A DNA stretch of 12,073 bases from Oceanospirillales bacterium (GCA_003232965.1 QIKG01000131.1:1-12073); one strand, 5' to 3'; shown: positions 1-7,521, counted from the first letter of the stretch. The notes: generated by a model not told the origin, from the sequence alone. Numbers and translations are program-made.

Positions 1-46
1 AAGAACTCAAAAAACAGCAGAACTCTACACTCCACAGATGTAGGTA

Positions 47-80
47 GATCGCGGGTGCATGGATGCACAAGAGCGATCGC
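47..80. repeat. Nested palindromes in the gene-free left end
   Basis: A perfect hairpin GTGCAT-GG-ATGCAC (55-68) is enclosed by the inverted repeat GATCGC (47-52) / GCGATC (73-78), followed directly by the 8-bp palindrome GCGATCGC (73-80). A short ACA-GA-TGT palindrome lies just upstream near 36-43. Serial small palindromes with a CATGGATG core resemble dispersed intergenic repeats of other gammaproteobacteria; that resemblance is from memory and unchecked. No protein-coding signal is credible across 1-289: the one longer reading frame (59-268) is made of the repeat sequences themselves. Confidence 0.4.
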
Positions 81-148
81 TTCACGCTGGCGCAAAACAA
101 ATAAGGACCCATCCGAGAAAAGCTCAAATATTTTTGTACACCACTGAG

Positions 149-178
149 TTCCGGGTTCTGCTATTCGCAGCCCCGGAA
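149..178. repeat. Imperfect REP-like hairpin
   Basis: TTCCGGG (149-155) pairs with CCCGGAA (172-178) and CTGC (158-161) pairs with GCAG (167-170), leaving a 5-nt loop and a small internal loop. It shares the CCCGGAA core with the stronger hairpin at 215-245, so the two could be members of one repeat family. There is no T-run on either side, so it is not a standard intrinsic terminator. Confidence 0.4.
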
Positions 179-210
179 GGGCGATGTTATTTATATACAA
201 AGATAAGAGC

Positions 211-250
211 CGTCACCCCGGAAATGCGCAAGCATTATCCGGGGTCCAGC
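211..250. repeat. REP-like hairpin with GCAA tetraloop downstream of htpG
   Basis: ACCCCGGA (215-222) pairs perfectly with TCCGGGGT (238-245). Inside it AATGC (223-227) pairs with GCATT (232-236), closed by the tetraloop GCAA (228-231), with a single bulged A at 237. This 13-bp stem is bordered by CGTC and CCAG, like the dispersed GTCA-CCCC...GGGG-TCCAG palindromes found between genes in many proteobacteria. It lies 45 nt beyond the htpG stop codon. No T-run follows on the htpG strand, so a role in mRNA 3'-end protection is more plausible than Rho-independent termination; that is inference. Confidence 0.6.
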
Positions 251-289
251 TCTAATTTAATAAAATAATGACTCTACATTTGCCAATAC

Positions 290-2191
290 TTAAACCAATA
301 ACTTATTAATCCGGTGCACAAATCCAGCCGGATCTTCTAGTTGCCCACCTTCGGCTAATATCGCCTGCTCAAACAACAACTGCGAATAATCCGCAAAGCG
401 TTCCACATCCTGCTCTTTTTCCATTTTCTTGAAAATTGCATGCTCGGGGTTAATCTCCAATGCGGGCGCACTGTGAGGCATGGTTTGACCGGCCTGTTCC
501 ATCAATCGCTGCATATGCAGGGCCATTTCATTCTCATCAAGAATTAAACAACTGGCAGACTCGGTGAGGCGCTTGCTTGCCTTAACCGCGCTGACTTTAT
601 CACCCAACACTTCAGAAATTCGGGTATATAACAGCTCATCAACTGCTGAATCTTCAGCTTTATCGTCATCCTCTTTTTTGCTCAGATCACCTTTGGCAAC
701 GGATTTCAGATTGATTTCACCATACTGGCGAAAATAACCCATCATCCATTCATCAATGCGATCAGACATTAGTAAAACCTCTACTTTGTCTTTACTAAAG
801 ACCTCAAGGTGCGGGCTATGTCTGGCGGCTGCAGGATTATCGGCAGAAATAAACCAGATATCATCCTGATCCTCGGCTTTGTCGCTGATGTAATTATCCA
901 GAGAAACATTCTGTGTATCCGCATCACTGCGGGTAGAGGCAAAGCGTAATAATTTTGCAATTCGTTGCTGATTCGGCATATCTTCAACCATGCCTTCTTT
1001 TAATACCTGGCCGAAGTTATCCCAGAATTTTTGATATTGTTCTGGCTCGTTTTTAGCCATTTTTTCCAGTGTATCCAGCACCCGTTTCACCAGGCCTGCC
1101 TGAATCTTACGAGCCAGTGGGCTGTCCTGCAGGATTTCGCGTGAAACATTCAGCGGTAAGTCATCAGAATCGATAACCCCACGAACAAAGCGCAGGTAGT
1201 GCGGCAACAGTTGTTCCGCTGCATCCATAATGAATACGCGCTTAATATAAAGCTTCAGACCCTCGCGGTCTTCCCGGTTCATCATCATGTTTATCGGTGC
1301 TTCTGTCGGGATGTAGAGCAAGGAGGTATAGCTTTGATTGCCCTCTACGCGGTTATGCATCCAAGTCAATGGCTCGCCGAAATCATTTGAAATATGGCTA
1401 TAGAATTTTTTATATTCTTCTGCTGATATTTCAGACTTCGGTAGAGTCCATAAAGCACTGGCCTTGTTGATATCAGACCACTCTATTTTTGTTTCTGAAT
1501 CTTTATCTTCCGGATCAACTTTGACCTCTTCCGGCATCCGAATAGGAAAGCTAATATGGTCAGAATAACGAGTAATGATACTGCGTAACTGCCAGTCATT
1601 GAGGAACTCTTCTTCACCGTCTTTAAGGTGCAAGATTAGTTCGGTACCGTGTTTATCCAGCTCCAGGTTTTCTAAACTGTAATCACCGTCACCGGCAGAT
1701 TCCCAGCGGGTACCGGCCGATTTATCCTCACCGGCTTTCCGCGTAGTTAGGGTGACTTTGTCGGCAACAATAAAGCTGGAATAGAAACCTACACCAAACT
1801 GGCCAATTAAATTAGCATCTTTCTTGTCATCGCCACTGAGAGCTTCTAAAAACTTGCGCGTGCCGGAACGGGCAATCGTACCGATGTTACTAATCACTTC
1901 GTCCCTATCCATACCAATACCATTATCGCGAATAGTAATGGTGCCAGCTTCTTTGTCGAGTTCTACCTCAATATGCAGGTCGCCATCGCCAGCATACAGA
2001 CTATCATCGGAAAGTGCGGCAAAGCGCAGCTTATCCAGCGCATCGGAGCTATTAGATATCAGCTCGCGCATGAAAATCTCCTTGTTGGAATACAAGGAAT
2101 GAATCATCAGTTGTAAGACTTGTTTTGCCTCGGCCTGGAATTCGAAATTTTCTACCTTGGCGGTGTTTTTATCTGAAGTTTTAGTGCTCAT
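290..2191 (-). CDS. htpG: Molecular chaperone HtpG (bacterial Hsp90)
   Basis: This is the cytosolic ATP-dependent Hsp90 chaperone, which acts as a homodimer on late folding intermediates, commonly with DnaK. The 633 residues are close to E. coli HtpG (624). The N-terminal GHKL ATPase domain shows the ATP-site motifs: ELISNSSDALDKLRF with Glu43 and Asn47, DNGIGM at 89-94, and the glycine-rich lid motif GQFGVGF at 130-136. The middle domain contains the client/ATP-loop region (NREDREGLKLYIKRVFI), and the C-terminal part is the dimerisation domain. The ATG at 2191 gives a normal N-terminus (FEFQAEAKQVLQLMIHSLYSNKE). The gene lies downstream of rplS but is separated from it by an intrinsic terminator and has its own sigma-32-type promoter, so it is probably a heat-induced single gene. 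No damage was seen. Confidence 0.98.
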   Translation of the reverse strand: MSTKTSDKNTAKVENFEFQAEAKQVLQLMIHSLYSNKEIFMRELISNSSDALDKLRFAALSDDSLYAGDGDLHIEVELDKEAGTITIRDNGIGMDRDEVISNIGTIARSGTRKFLEALSGDDKKDANLIGQFGVGFYSSFIVADKVTLTTRKAGEDKSAGTRWESAGDGDYSLENLELDKHGTELILHLKDGEEEFLNDWQLRSIITRYSDHISFPIRMPEEVKVDPEDKDSETKIEWSDINKASALWTLPKSEISAEEYKKFYSHISNDFGEPLTWMHNRVEGNQSYTSLLYIPTEAPINMMMNREDREGLKLYIKRVFIMDAAEQLLPHYLRFVRGVIDSDDLPLNVSREILQDSPLARKIQAGLVKRVLDTLEKMAKNEPEQYQKFWDNFGQVLKEGMVEDMPNQQRIAKLLRFASTRSDADTQNVSLDNYISDKAEDQDDIWFISADNPAAARHSPHLEVFSKDKVEVLLMSDRIDEWMMGYFRQYGEINLKSVAKGDLSKKEDDDKAEDSAVDELLYTRISEVLGDKVSAVKASKRLTESASCLILDENEMALHMQRLMEQAGQTMPHSAPALEINPEHAIFKKMEKEQDVERFADYSQLLFEQAILAEGGQLEDPAGFVHRINKLLV

Positions 2192-2228
2192 AATATTTTC
2201 ATAATCTCAGTCAATCAGGATGCTGTAT

Positions 2229-2257
2229 AAATGGGTATAAGAGAGTGGTTTTTCAAT
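2229..2257 (-). promoter_or_regulatory. Sigma-32 (heat-shock) promoter of htpG
   Basis: On the minus strand, ATTGAAA (2257-2251) and ACCCATTT (2236-2229) are separated by 14 nt. The RpoH consensus is CTTGAAA, 13-15 nt, CCCCATNT, so the match is 6/7 and all but the first position of the second box. It lies between the rplS terminator and htpG, with a predicted leader of about 30 nt. htpG is a classic RpoH regulon member, which supports the call. The transcription start is inferred. Confidence 0.7.
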
Positions 2258-2284
2258 GGCAAGCAAGGAGAAAATAGCAGACAC

Positions 2285-2324
2285 AAAAAAGCCCATCATG
2301 CAGGCGAGCTGCAGACGGGCTTTT
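2285..2324 (-). terminator. Intrinsic terminator of the rpsP-rimM-trmD-rplS operon
   Basis: Read on the minus strand, AAAAGCCC pairs with GGGCTTTT, with an inner GCAG/CTGC stem between them, and the hairpin ends in a run of six T. It begins 21 nt after the rplS stop codon. In the plus direction only four T follow, so termination is expected mainly on the minus strand. Confidence 0.85.
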
Positions 2325-2345
2325 ATGATATTGCTAAAATCGAAC

Positions 2346-2702
2346 TTAGTTGCGGTTTGGCAGTTTTTCGGTAATACGAGCTGACTTGCCTTCAAGACCA
2401 CGCAAGTAATACAGTTTGGCGCGCCGAACTTTACCGCGGCGTTTAACAGTAACCGAATCGATCATCTTGCTGTAAGTCTGGAATACGCGCTCTACGCCGG
2501 TACCATGGGACATTTTACGCACGGTAAACGCCGAGTTGACGCCACGATTGCGAATCGCAATAACTACGCCTTCAAAAGCCTGCAGCCGTTCACGGTCGCC
2601 TTCTTTTACTTTTACATGCACGATGACGGTATCACCTGGGGCGAAATCCGGTAGCTTACGCTCCATCTGTTCGGCATTAACTTGGTCAACTAAACTACTC
2701 AT
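2346..2702 (-). CDS. rplS: 50S ribosomal protein L19
   Basis: L19 is a large-subunit protein at the 30S-50S interface. The product has 118 residues against 115 in E. coli. Conserved stretches include FAPGDTVIVHVKVKEGDRERLQAFEGVVIAIRN (written here only as a landmark; residues about 20-52) and the basic C-terminal part with KVRRAKLYYLR near residues 91-101. The ATG start has a purine-rich GAGAG upstream. It is the last gene of the operon, 37 nt after trmD, and is followed by the terminator at 2285-2324. Confidence 0.98.
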   Translation of the reverse strand: MSSLVDQVNAEQMERKLPDFAPGDTVIVHVKVKEGDRERLQAFEGVVIAIRNRGVNSAFTVRKMSHGTGVERVFQTYSKMIDSVTVKRRGKVRRAKLYYLRGLEGKSARITEKLPNRN

Positions 2703-2739
2703 AATATTCTCTCATCCGTCAGCCGTTCTGGCGGTTAAT

Positions 2740-3477
2740 TCAGGTTAAATCATTAATAAAATCAGTCAATAGCGCCTGATCCTGTTTACTTAATTCCATT
2801 TTATCCAGCAACTCCGGGCGCCTTTGCCAAGTTCTGCCGAGCGCCTGTTTACGACGCCATTTTTCGATTGCCGCGTGGTCACCACTGAGCAATACCTTTG
2901 GTACTTTATCTCCGCCCACATCTTCTGGTCGGGTGTAGTGCGGATAATCCAACAGGCCATGGCTAAATGAGTCCTGTTCGGCTGAGCGAGCGTCGCCCAA
3001 CACATCAGCCTGCAAACGACTGACTGCATCTACAATTACTGCTGCAGCTAATTCGCCGCCACTTAATACATAATCACCAATGGACCATTCTTCATCCACC
3101 AGCGTATTCATTAATCGTTCATCAATACCTTCGTATCGACCGCAAATCAGTATCAAGCGCTGACGACTGGCTAAAGTCTCAACCGCCGCCTGATCCAGGG
3201 CTTTGCCCTGTGGAGACATCAATGTCACTTTCGCTGCAATAGATGAATCTTCTGCTACCGCCTCCAGCGTTTTCGCCAGCGGCTCTACCATCATCACCAT
3301 TCCGGGGCCACCGCCATAAGGTCGATCGTCCACGCTGCGGTGCCGGTCTGCGGTGTAGTCACGCGGGTTCCAGGTTCGCAACTGGATTTTATCCTCGCGG
3401 ATAGCCCTTCCGGTAACGCCCAGATCAACCAGTTGCCTGAATTCATCCGCAAACAATGTCACTACATCTATACGCAT
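2740..3477 (-). CDS. trmD: tRNA (guanine-37-N1)-methyltransferase TrmD
   Basis: TrmD transfers a methyl group from S-adenosylmethionine to N1 of G37, next to the anticodon of tRNAs reading CNN, which prevents +1 frameshifting. It is a SPOUT-fold dimer with a trefoil knot. The 245-residue product (255 in E. coli) has DDRPYGGGPGM at 50-60, the knot motifs CGRYEGIDER (112-121) and SIGDYVLSGGE (132-142), and Asp169 in EQDSF, at the same number as the catalytic Asp of E. coli TrmD. The start ATG gives MRIDVVTLF, the usual family N-terminus. It lies 18 nt after rimM and 37 nt before rplS. It looks intact. Confidence 0.98.
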   Translation of the reverse strand: MRIDVVTLFADEFRQLVDLGVTGRAIREDKIQLRTWNPRDYTADRHRSVDDRPYGGGPGMVMMVEPLAKTLEAVAEDSSIAAKVTLMSPQGKALDQAAVETLASRQRLILICGRYEGIDERLMNTLVDEEWSIGDYVLSGGELAAAVIVDAVSRLQADVLGDARSAEQDSFSHGLLDYPHYTRPEDVGGDKVPKVLLSGDHAAIEKWRRKQALGRTWQRRPELLDKMELSKQDQALLTDFINDLT

Positions 3478-3495
3478 GACAATGCTGTATCTAGT

Positions 3496-4038
3496 TTAAA
3501 ACTCATGATCCCAGTCTACGCTAATAAGCCCGGCATCAAGATCTACATTTTTTACATATTGTCCGTGAATAAAAGGGATTAAACGCTCCTTTTCGGCCCG
3601 AACAACCATTACATCATTAGCCCCTGTGGACATCATCTCGGTTAACTTACCAAGTTCATGACCCTCAAGGTTGACCACTTGCAAACCTACAATATCGCTC
3701 CAGTACCAGCTGTTTGCTTCGCAATCGGGCATATCCTCCTGCCGTATTGCGATCATTTTGCCAATCTGGTTTTCGGCTGTAGTTCGATCATTTATTCCGG
3801 GTAATGTCACTACCAGTGCTTTACCCTGAATACGCCCGGAAGCTAACTTTACAGACGTGTAATTTTTTAGCTCATTCCCGGCTTTCGAACTACCAAGTAG
3901 CCAAGGGCCAAGCCTGAGAATTTCATCCCGCGGTTCGGTCCACGAAAGCACCTTTAAAGCACCGCGAATACCATGAACACCAACAAATCGACCTAATACA
4001 ACCACTGGCCGGGAACTATCATCCCGGTGTTCCTGCAT
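3496..4038 (-). CDS. rimM: Ribosome maturation factor RimM
   Basis: RimM binds S19 and assists assembly of the head of the 30S subunit. The 180 residues fit the family (E. coli 182). The N-terminal RimM domain carries VVLGRFVGVHGIRGALKV at about 13-30. The aromatic WYW at 111-113 opens the C-terminal PRC-barrel, which includes the STGANDVMVV motif (137-146), the RLIPF stretch and the terminal DWDHEF. The start lies only 3 nt after the rpsP stop codon with no clear Shine-Dalgarno of its own, so translation is probably coupled to rpsP. Confidence 0.97.
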   Translation of the reverse strand: MQEHRDDSSRPVVVLGRFVGVHGIRGALKVLSWTEPRDEILRLGPWLLGSSKAGNELKNYTSVKLASGRIQGKALVVTLPGINDRTTAENQIGKMIAIRQEDMPDCEANSWYWSDIVGLQVVNLEGHELGKLTEMMSTGANDVMVVRAEKERLIPFIHGQYVKNVDLDAGLISVDWDHEF

Positions 4039-4041
4039 TAT

Positions 4042-4317
4042 TTAAGCAGCAGCTGCGGTATCAGTAGCAGCAGCGGCTTTATGTGCATCTTTTAACAACG
4101 CTTGTACGCGATCGGTTATTTGGGCGCCTTCGCCAACCCAGTGATCTACGCGCACTAAATCTACACGCAAGCGTTCTTCCTGCCCGCGTGCTACCGGGTT
4201 AAAGAAACCCAAGCGTTCAATATAACGACCATCCCGTTTGTTACGGCTGTCAGTTGCTACGATGTGATAGAAAGGACGCTTCTTGGCGCCACCACGAGCT
4301 AAACGAATCTTTACCAT
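4042..4317 (-). CDS. rpsP: 30S ribosomal protein S16
   Basis: S16 is an early-binding 30S assembly protein. The N-terminus MVKIRLARGGAKKRPFYHIV, the central DGRYIERLGFFNP and the WVGEGAQITDRVQALL segment are family hallmarks. The product has 91 residues against 82 in E. coli; the difference is an alanine-rich tail (AAAATDTAAAA), a kind of extension common among S16 proteins. It is the first gene of the rpsP-rimM-trmD-rplS operon, as in E. coli, but its upstream neighbour is the PhoX-like gene rather than ffh. Confidence 0.98.
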   Translation of the reverse strand: MVKIRLARGGAKKRPFYHIVATDSRNKRDGRYIERLGFFNPVARGQEERLRVDLVRVDHWVGEGAQITDRVQALLKDAHKAAAATDTAAAA

Positions 4318-4334
4318 TTTCTTATAAACCTGTT

Positions 4335-4343
4335 GTTATAACA
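4335..4343 (-). promoter_or_regulatory. Possible extended -10 promoter for the rpsP operon
   Basis: The minus strand reads TGTTATAAC, an extended -10 (TGn followed by five of six TATAAT bases), 17 nt upstream of the rpsP ATG. There is no good -35 at the usual spacing. A second, weaker -10 candidate (TATAAG, 4364-4359) lies further upstream, also without a clear -35. The implied leader would be only about 10 nt, which weakens the call. The operon should have its own promoter in the 169 nt between it and the PhoX-like gene, but the exact site is uncertain. Confidence 0.25.
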
Positions 4344-4486
4344 TTACCGCGACAAGCACTTATAGTGAACGCCGGACAAGCAAAAAGGGCTCCAAACAGG
4401 AACCGTTCCACGAAACAGAGTATTTTAACGATTTTTTAGGCAAAAAGAAACACCTGCCGGACTATTTTACGTATTTAATGACCTTT

Positions 4487-5929
4487 TTATGCTAAATCAT
4501 CCAGCCACGGACCGGTAATTGCGACCGTGATCCCAGGGTTGAATAGATTTGCGAACATCCAGCGGCCATCTGCAGAGAATGAAACCCCTGCCCATTCGCT
4601 ACTTGTCAGCGTAGCAGCAAGATCATGACCATGATGTATTCCGCGAATTTCTGGGTTAATTTGACAGAAGTAAAAGTAATCCCCGCTTTCGAGCAAAGCC
4701 AGTAAGTGCTGAGATTTATTTACTTTCGTGACTTGGTCTTCACAAACAATGATATTACCTCGTGGGCTAACCGCGATATTATCGGGGCCGGAAAATACCT
4801 GATGGGACGGTGATTCAAATATCAGCATCAACTTTTTGGTTTCAGGGTTATAACAAAAAACCTGACCGGCATGTACTGCGCCACCCATTTTGGCAGTAAA
4901 AAACACTTGGCCTTGATGGTAGAAGCAACCCTCAAGCGCCAGAAATGCACTACCACCCGCCGCCAGGCCTTGTTTTACAACACCAGAACCATCGTGAGTA
5001 CCGGGGCTATGCCCCATTCTCGGGGTTTTGATATCTACCCATTGCACATCAAATTCAGTACCGATGGTTAAACCCCTGCGCATATCAGGGTGACCTACGA
5101 TTCGCATCATCTGTAACTTGCCACCCGCTTGCAGCTGCTCTTTCTGATCCGGGATAAAACGATAAAACCCAGCTTTGGGTCTCATGTCTTCGGTTTGATA
5201 AATCATCCCCGAATGCGGATCAACGGCGCAAGCTTCATGGTTAAACTGGCCCATGTCATATAATGGTTCCGGCTTGGCTATGCCTTCTGCTGGTACTTCA
5301 AACACCCAGCCGTGGGTTTTTTTAGCTGTTTCGCTTTTCCAGTGAAGCCGTCTTAACCAATTGCTTGAAATTGCCATTTCCGGGTCGTAACAAGCCTCTT
5401 CGCAAGACAACCAAGTACCCCACGGCGTTACTCCACCAGCACAATTTCTAATGGTTCCGGACAAGCTCAGCCAGGATTTTTCCAGCTTACCGCTGACCTG
5501 ATTAAACACTAATGTTGTGGTGCCACCACCCATATTATCGTAGGCCTGATCCGGATTTCCCGCTAACGGCATGCGGCCGTCCACTTCGTGGTTTCTAACC
5601 AAAACCAACTGCTCGCCATCTTCCTTGACGACACCCATGCCATCCGCCTTTATGGGAACTATGTTGCCATCGTCCATGGTTTCACCTGCCCAGGAAAAAC
5701 TGGTGTAGCTGAAGCCTTTCGGCAAGCGGAGTAATTCCAAGCCGGTGCGCTGATCTGCGACTGGAAACAATTCACCATAACCAGCTTTTAGTTGCGGAAT
5801 TCGGCCGGAGCCTATGGTTTTTGCAATTGCCTGCCAACTCAGTGGCAAGCTGGAAAAGCCGGCGGCAACCGCAGACTGACGCAAAAATCGCCGTCGCGCG
5901 GGTGAGTGCTTATCGGTTGGTTTTTTCAT
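4487..5929 (-). CDS. PhoX-like (DUF839) protein with Tat signal
   Basis: A 480-residue protein with a twin-arginine signal (RRRFLRQ at 12-18, followed by a short hydrophobic stretch ending near residue 36), so probably folded and cofactor-loaded before export to the periplasm. The mature part matches the PhoX/DUF839 family. Visible landmarks are NHE (113-115), GGGTTTLVF (134-142), a Cys-containing IRNCAGGVTPWGTWLSCEE block (160-178), NHEACAVDP (230-238), TEDM (246-249), ALEGC (331-335) and GPDNIAVSPRG...CED (381-398). Characterised PhoX enzymes are Ca/Fe-dependent alkaline phosphatases, but they are usually much longer (over 600 residues), so phosphatase activity is not assured. The gene lies 68 nt downstream of ffh with no obvious terminator or clear Pho box between, so read-through from ffh is possible. 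Its position between ffh and rpsP is unusual. Confidence 0.85.
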   Translation of the reverse strand: MKKPTDKHSPARRRFLRQSAVAAGFSSLPLSWQAIAKTIGSGRIPQLKAGYGELFPVADQRTGLELLRLPKGFSYTSFSWAGETMDDGNIVPIKADGMGVVKEDGEQLVLVRNHEVDGRMPLAGNPDQAYDNMGGGTTTLVFNQVSGKLEKSWLSLSGTIRNCAGGVTPWGTWLSCEEACYDPEMAISSNWLRRLHWKSETAKKTHGWVFEVPAEGIAKPEPLYDMGQFNHEACAVDPHSGMIYQTEDMRPKAGFYRFIPDQKEQLQAGGKLQMMRIVGHPDMRRGLTIGTEFDVQWVDIKTPRMGHSPGTHDGSGVVKQGLAAGGSAFLALEGCFYHQGQVFFTAKMGGAVHAGQVFCYNPETKKLMLIFESPSHQVFSGPDNIAVSPRGNIIVCEDQVTKVNKSQHLLALLESGDYFYFCQINPEIRGIHHGHDLAATLTSSEWAGVSFSADGRWMFANLFNPGITVAITGPWLDDLA

Positions 5930-5997
5930 TTGTTAGAGCTCATTCATACATCTAAATTACATCTGAATCACATAGGGTTTACAGGGAATAAATCAAA

Positions 5998-7377
5998 TTA
6001 CATTGGAAACCCACCACCGGGAGGCATACCGCCCGGCATTTTTCCCTGCATCATGCGCATCATTTTTTTCATCCCACCACCGGAGAATTTTTTCATCATC
6101 GACTGCATTTTTTTATGCTGCTTGAGAACTTTATTCACTTCCTGAATAGTGGTGCCGGAACCCATGGCAATCCGGCGTTTGCGTGAGCCGCGAATGACAG
6201 CCGGAAACTCGCGTTCTTTTACCGTCATGGAATTAATAATTGCGATCATTTGCCCGTTACTTTTATCGTTTCCGGCTTTTTGTTTGACAGAATCCGGAAT
6301 TTGGCCCATACCCGGCAACTTATCCATCATACTGCTCATTCCACCCATAGATTCCATTTGCTGTAACTGTGAACGAAAATCACCGAGGTCAAATTGATTG
6401 CCCCGGCGCAGTTTTTTAACCAGTTTTTCAGCTTCAACATGATCAACTTTAGCCTGAACTTCCTCAACCAGCGAAAGCACATCGCCCATACCGAGAATGC
6501 GCGATGCCAGACGATCGGGATGAAATGCTTCCAGCGCGTCGATTTTTTCGCCGACACCCATAAACTTGATCGGCTTGCCGGTAATTTGGCGTACTGATAG
6601 TGCCGCACCACCGCGGGCATCACCGTCGGTTTTGGTCAATATAATGCCAGTTAACGGCAGCGCTTCACCAAAAGCTTTGGCGGTATTGGCAGCATCCTGC
6701 CCGGTCATGGCATCGACCACAAAGAGTGTTTCCACCGGATTAACTGCGGCGTGAATAGCCTTAATTTCGGCCATCATTTCTTCATCAATATGCAAACGAC
6801 CGGCCGTATCAACCAGTAGCACATCAATAAACTGGCGTTTGGCCTCGGCTAGTGCCGCACTGACAATATCTACCGGGTTACTGCTGCTTGAAGATGGTTG
6901 AAAGGTCACGCCTACTTGCTGTGCCAGGGTTTCCAATTGTTTAATCGCCGCCGGACGATAAACATCCGCACTTACAACCATGACTTTTTTATTTTCTTTT
7001 TGCTTTAGCAACAGCGCTAACTTGGCAGTGGTGGTGGTTTTACCTGCACCTTGCAAACCAGCCATCAAAACTACAGCCGGTGGTGCTGCACTCAGGTCGA
7101 GGCTTTCATTCGCCGCACCCATAACCCGTACCAGCTCATCGTTTACGACTTTAACCAGTGCCTGTCCCGGAGTCAGGCTTTTGAGGACTTCCTGGCCTAG
7201 CGCGCGCTCACGCACACCTTCAATAAAGCCTTTGATAACCGGCAAGGCAACATCCGCTTCCAGCAGGGCAATTCGCACTTCGCGCAGGGCATCTTTAATA
7301 TTATCTTCAGATAAACGACCCTTACCACGGAGTTTTTGCAGGGTCGAACTTAGGCGATCACTTAGGCTTTCAAACAT
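5998..7377 (-). CDS. ffh: Signal recognition particle GTPase Ffh
   Basis: Ffh binds 4.5S RNA and hydrophobic signal sequences on ribosomes and docks with FtsY for co-translational membrane insertion. The 459 residues (453 in E. coli) have the N domain (1-90), the G domain with P-loop GLQGAGKT (107-114), DTAGR (190-194), TKTDGD (249-253 region) and GVGEK (274-278), and the methionine-rich M domain with the RNA-binding SRKRRIA motif (398-404) and a Met/Gly-rich tail. The N-terminus MFESLSDRLSSTLQKLRGKGRL fixes the ATG at 7377. Only a weak GGA lies 6 nt upstream as Shine-Dalgarno. The start region is the proximal copy of a perfect 35-bp tandem duplication, which places a second, out-of-frame ATG 35 nt upstream. 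The coding sequence is otherwise normal. Confidence 0.98.
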   Translation of the reverse strand: MFESLSDRLSSTLQKLRGKGRLSEDNIKDALREVRIALLEADVALPVIKGFIEGVRERALGQEVLKSLTPGQALVKVVNDELVRVMGAANESLDLSAAPPAVVLMAGLQGAGKTTTTAKLALLLKQKENKKVMVVSADVYRPAAIKQLETLAQQVGVTFQPSSSSSNPVDIVSAALAEAKRQFIDVLLVDTAGRLHIDEEMMAEIKAIHAAVNPVETLFVVDAMTGQDAANTAKAFGEALPLTGIILTKTDGDARGGAALSVRQITGKPIKFMGVGEKIDALEAFHPDRLASRILGMGDVLSLVEEVQAKVDHVEAEKLVKKLRRGNQFDLGDFRSQLQQMESMGGMSSMMDKLPGMGQIPDSVKQKAGNDKSNGQMIAIINSMTVKEREFPAVIRGSRKRRIAMGSGTTIQEVNKVLKQHKKMQSMMKKFSGGGMKKMMRMMQGKMPGGMPPGGGFPM

Positions 7378-7412
7378 ATATTTTCCATTGCTTCTAGGAT
7401 TCTTTCAAACAT
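7362..7412 (-). other. Out-of-frame 16-codon upstream ORF overlapping the ffh start
   Basis: The distal copy of the 35-bp duplication supplies an ATG at 7412 with the same 24 nt upstream of it as the ffh ATG, so it should be recognised about equally well. It reads MFERILEAMENICLKA and stops at TAA (7364-7362), past the ffh ATG, because 35 is not a multiple of three. It is a by-product of the duplication; whether ribosomes use it, and whether it lowers or couples ffh translation, is unknown. Confidence 0.45.
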
Positions 7413-7436
7413 ATATTTTCCATTGCTTCTAGGATT
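7367..7436. repeat. Perfect 35-bp tandem duplication at the ffh start
   Basis: Two adjacent identical 35-bp units, 7367-7401 and 7402-7436, each begin CTTTCAAACATATATTTTCC on the plus strand and end in CTAGGATT. The unit covers the first codons of ffh plus 24 nt of leader. Complete identity implies a recent event, or a sequencing or assembly artefact. Confidence 0.95.
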
Positions 7437-7492
7437 ATTTCTGGCTGGGATTTCTGCTAGGTTGATACAACCCATGCACTTAACTTAATTAA

Positions 7493-7521
7493 ATTACTAA
7501 ATAATTATTAAATAATTTCAA
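7493..7521 (-). promoter_or_regulatory. Probable sigma-70 promoter of ffh in an AT-rich block
   Basis: Minus strand TTGAAA (7521-7516, 5/6 of the -35 consensus), a 17-nt spacer, then AGTAAT (7498-7493, 4/6 of the -10). It lies in a 55-bp segment (7480-7534) that contains only four G/C bases, as expected for a promoter with an AT-rich upstream element. The predicted leader of about 110 nt would contain a small hairpin GGTTG-TAT-CAACC (7472-7460) and the duplicated start region. Confidence 0.4.

Noticed and set aside
73..80. GCGATCGC as the cyanobacterial HIP1 motif
   Set aside because: It is a single occurrence in a clearly gammaproteobacterial gene context, explained by the local palindromes.
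59..268. 69-codon plus-strand reading frame
   Set aside because: It starts within the CATGGATG palindrome and is built from the repeat hairpins; the composition is not protein-like and there is no ribosome binding site.
2207..2401. 64-codon minus-strand reading frame between rplS and htpG
   Set aside because: It begins inside rplS in another frame and runs across the operon terminator and the htpG heat-shock promoter, so it is a chance frame.
6980..7432. 150-codon plus-strand reading frame opposite ffh
   Set aside because: It is fully antisense to the conserved Ffh N and G domains and the leader, with no family resemblance.
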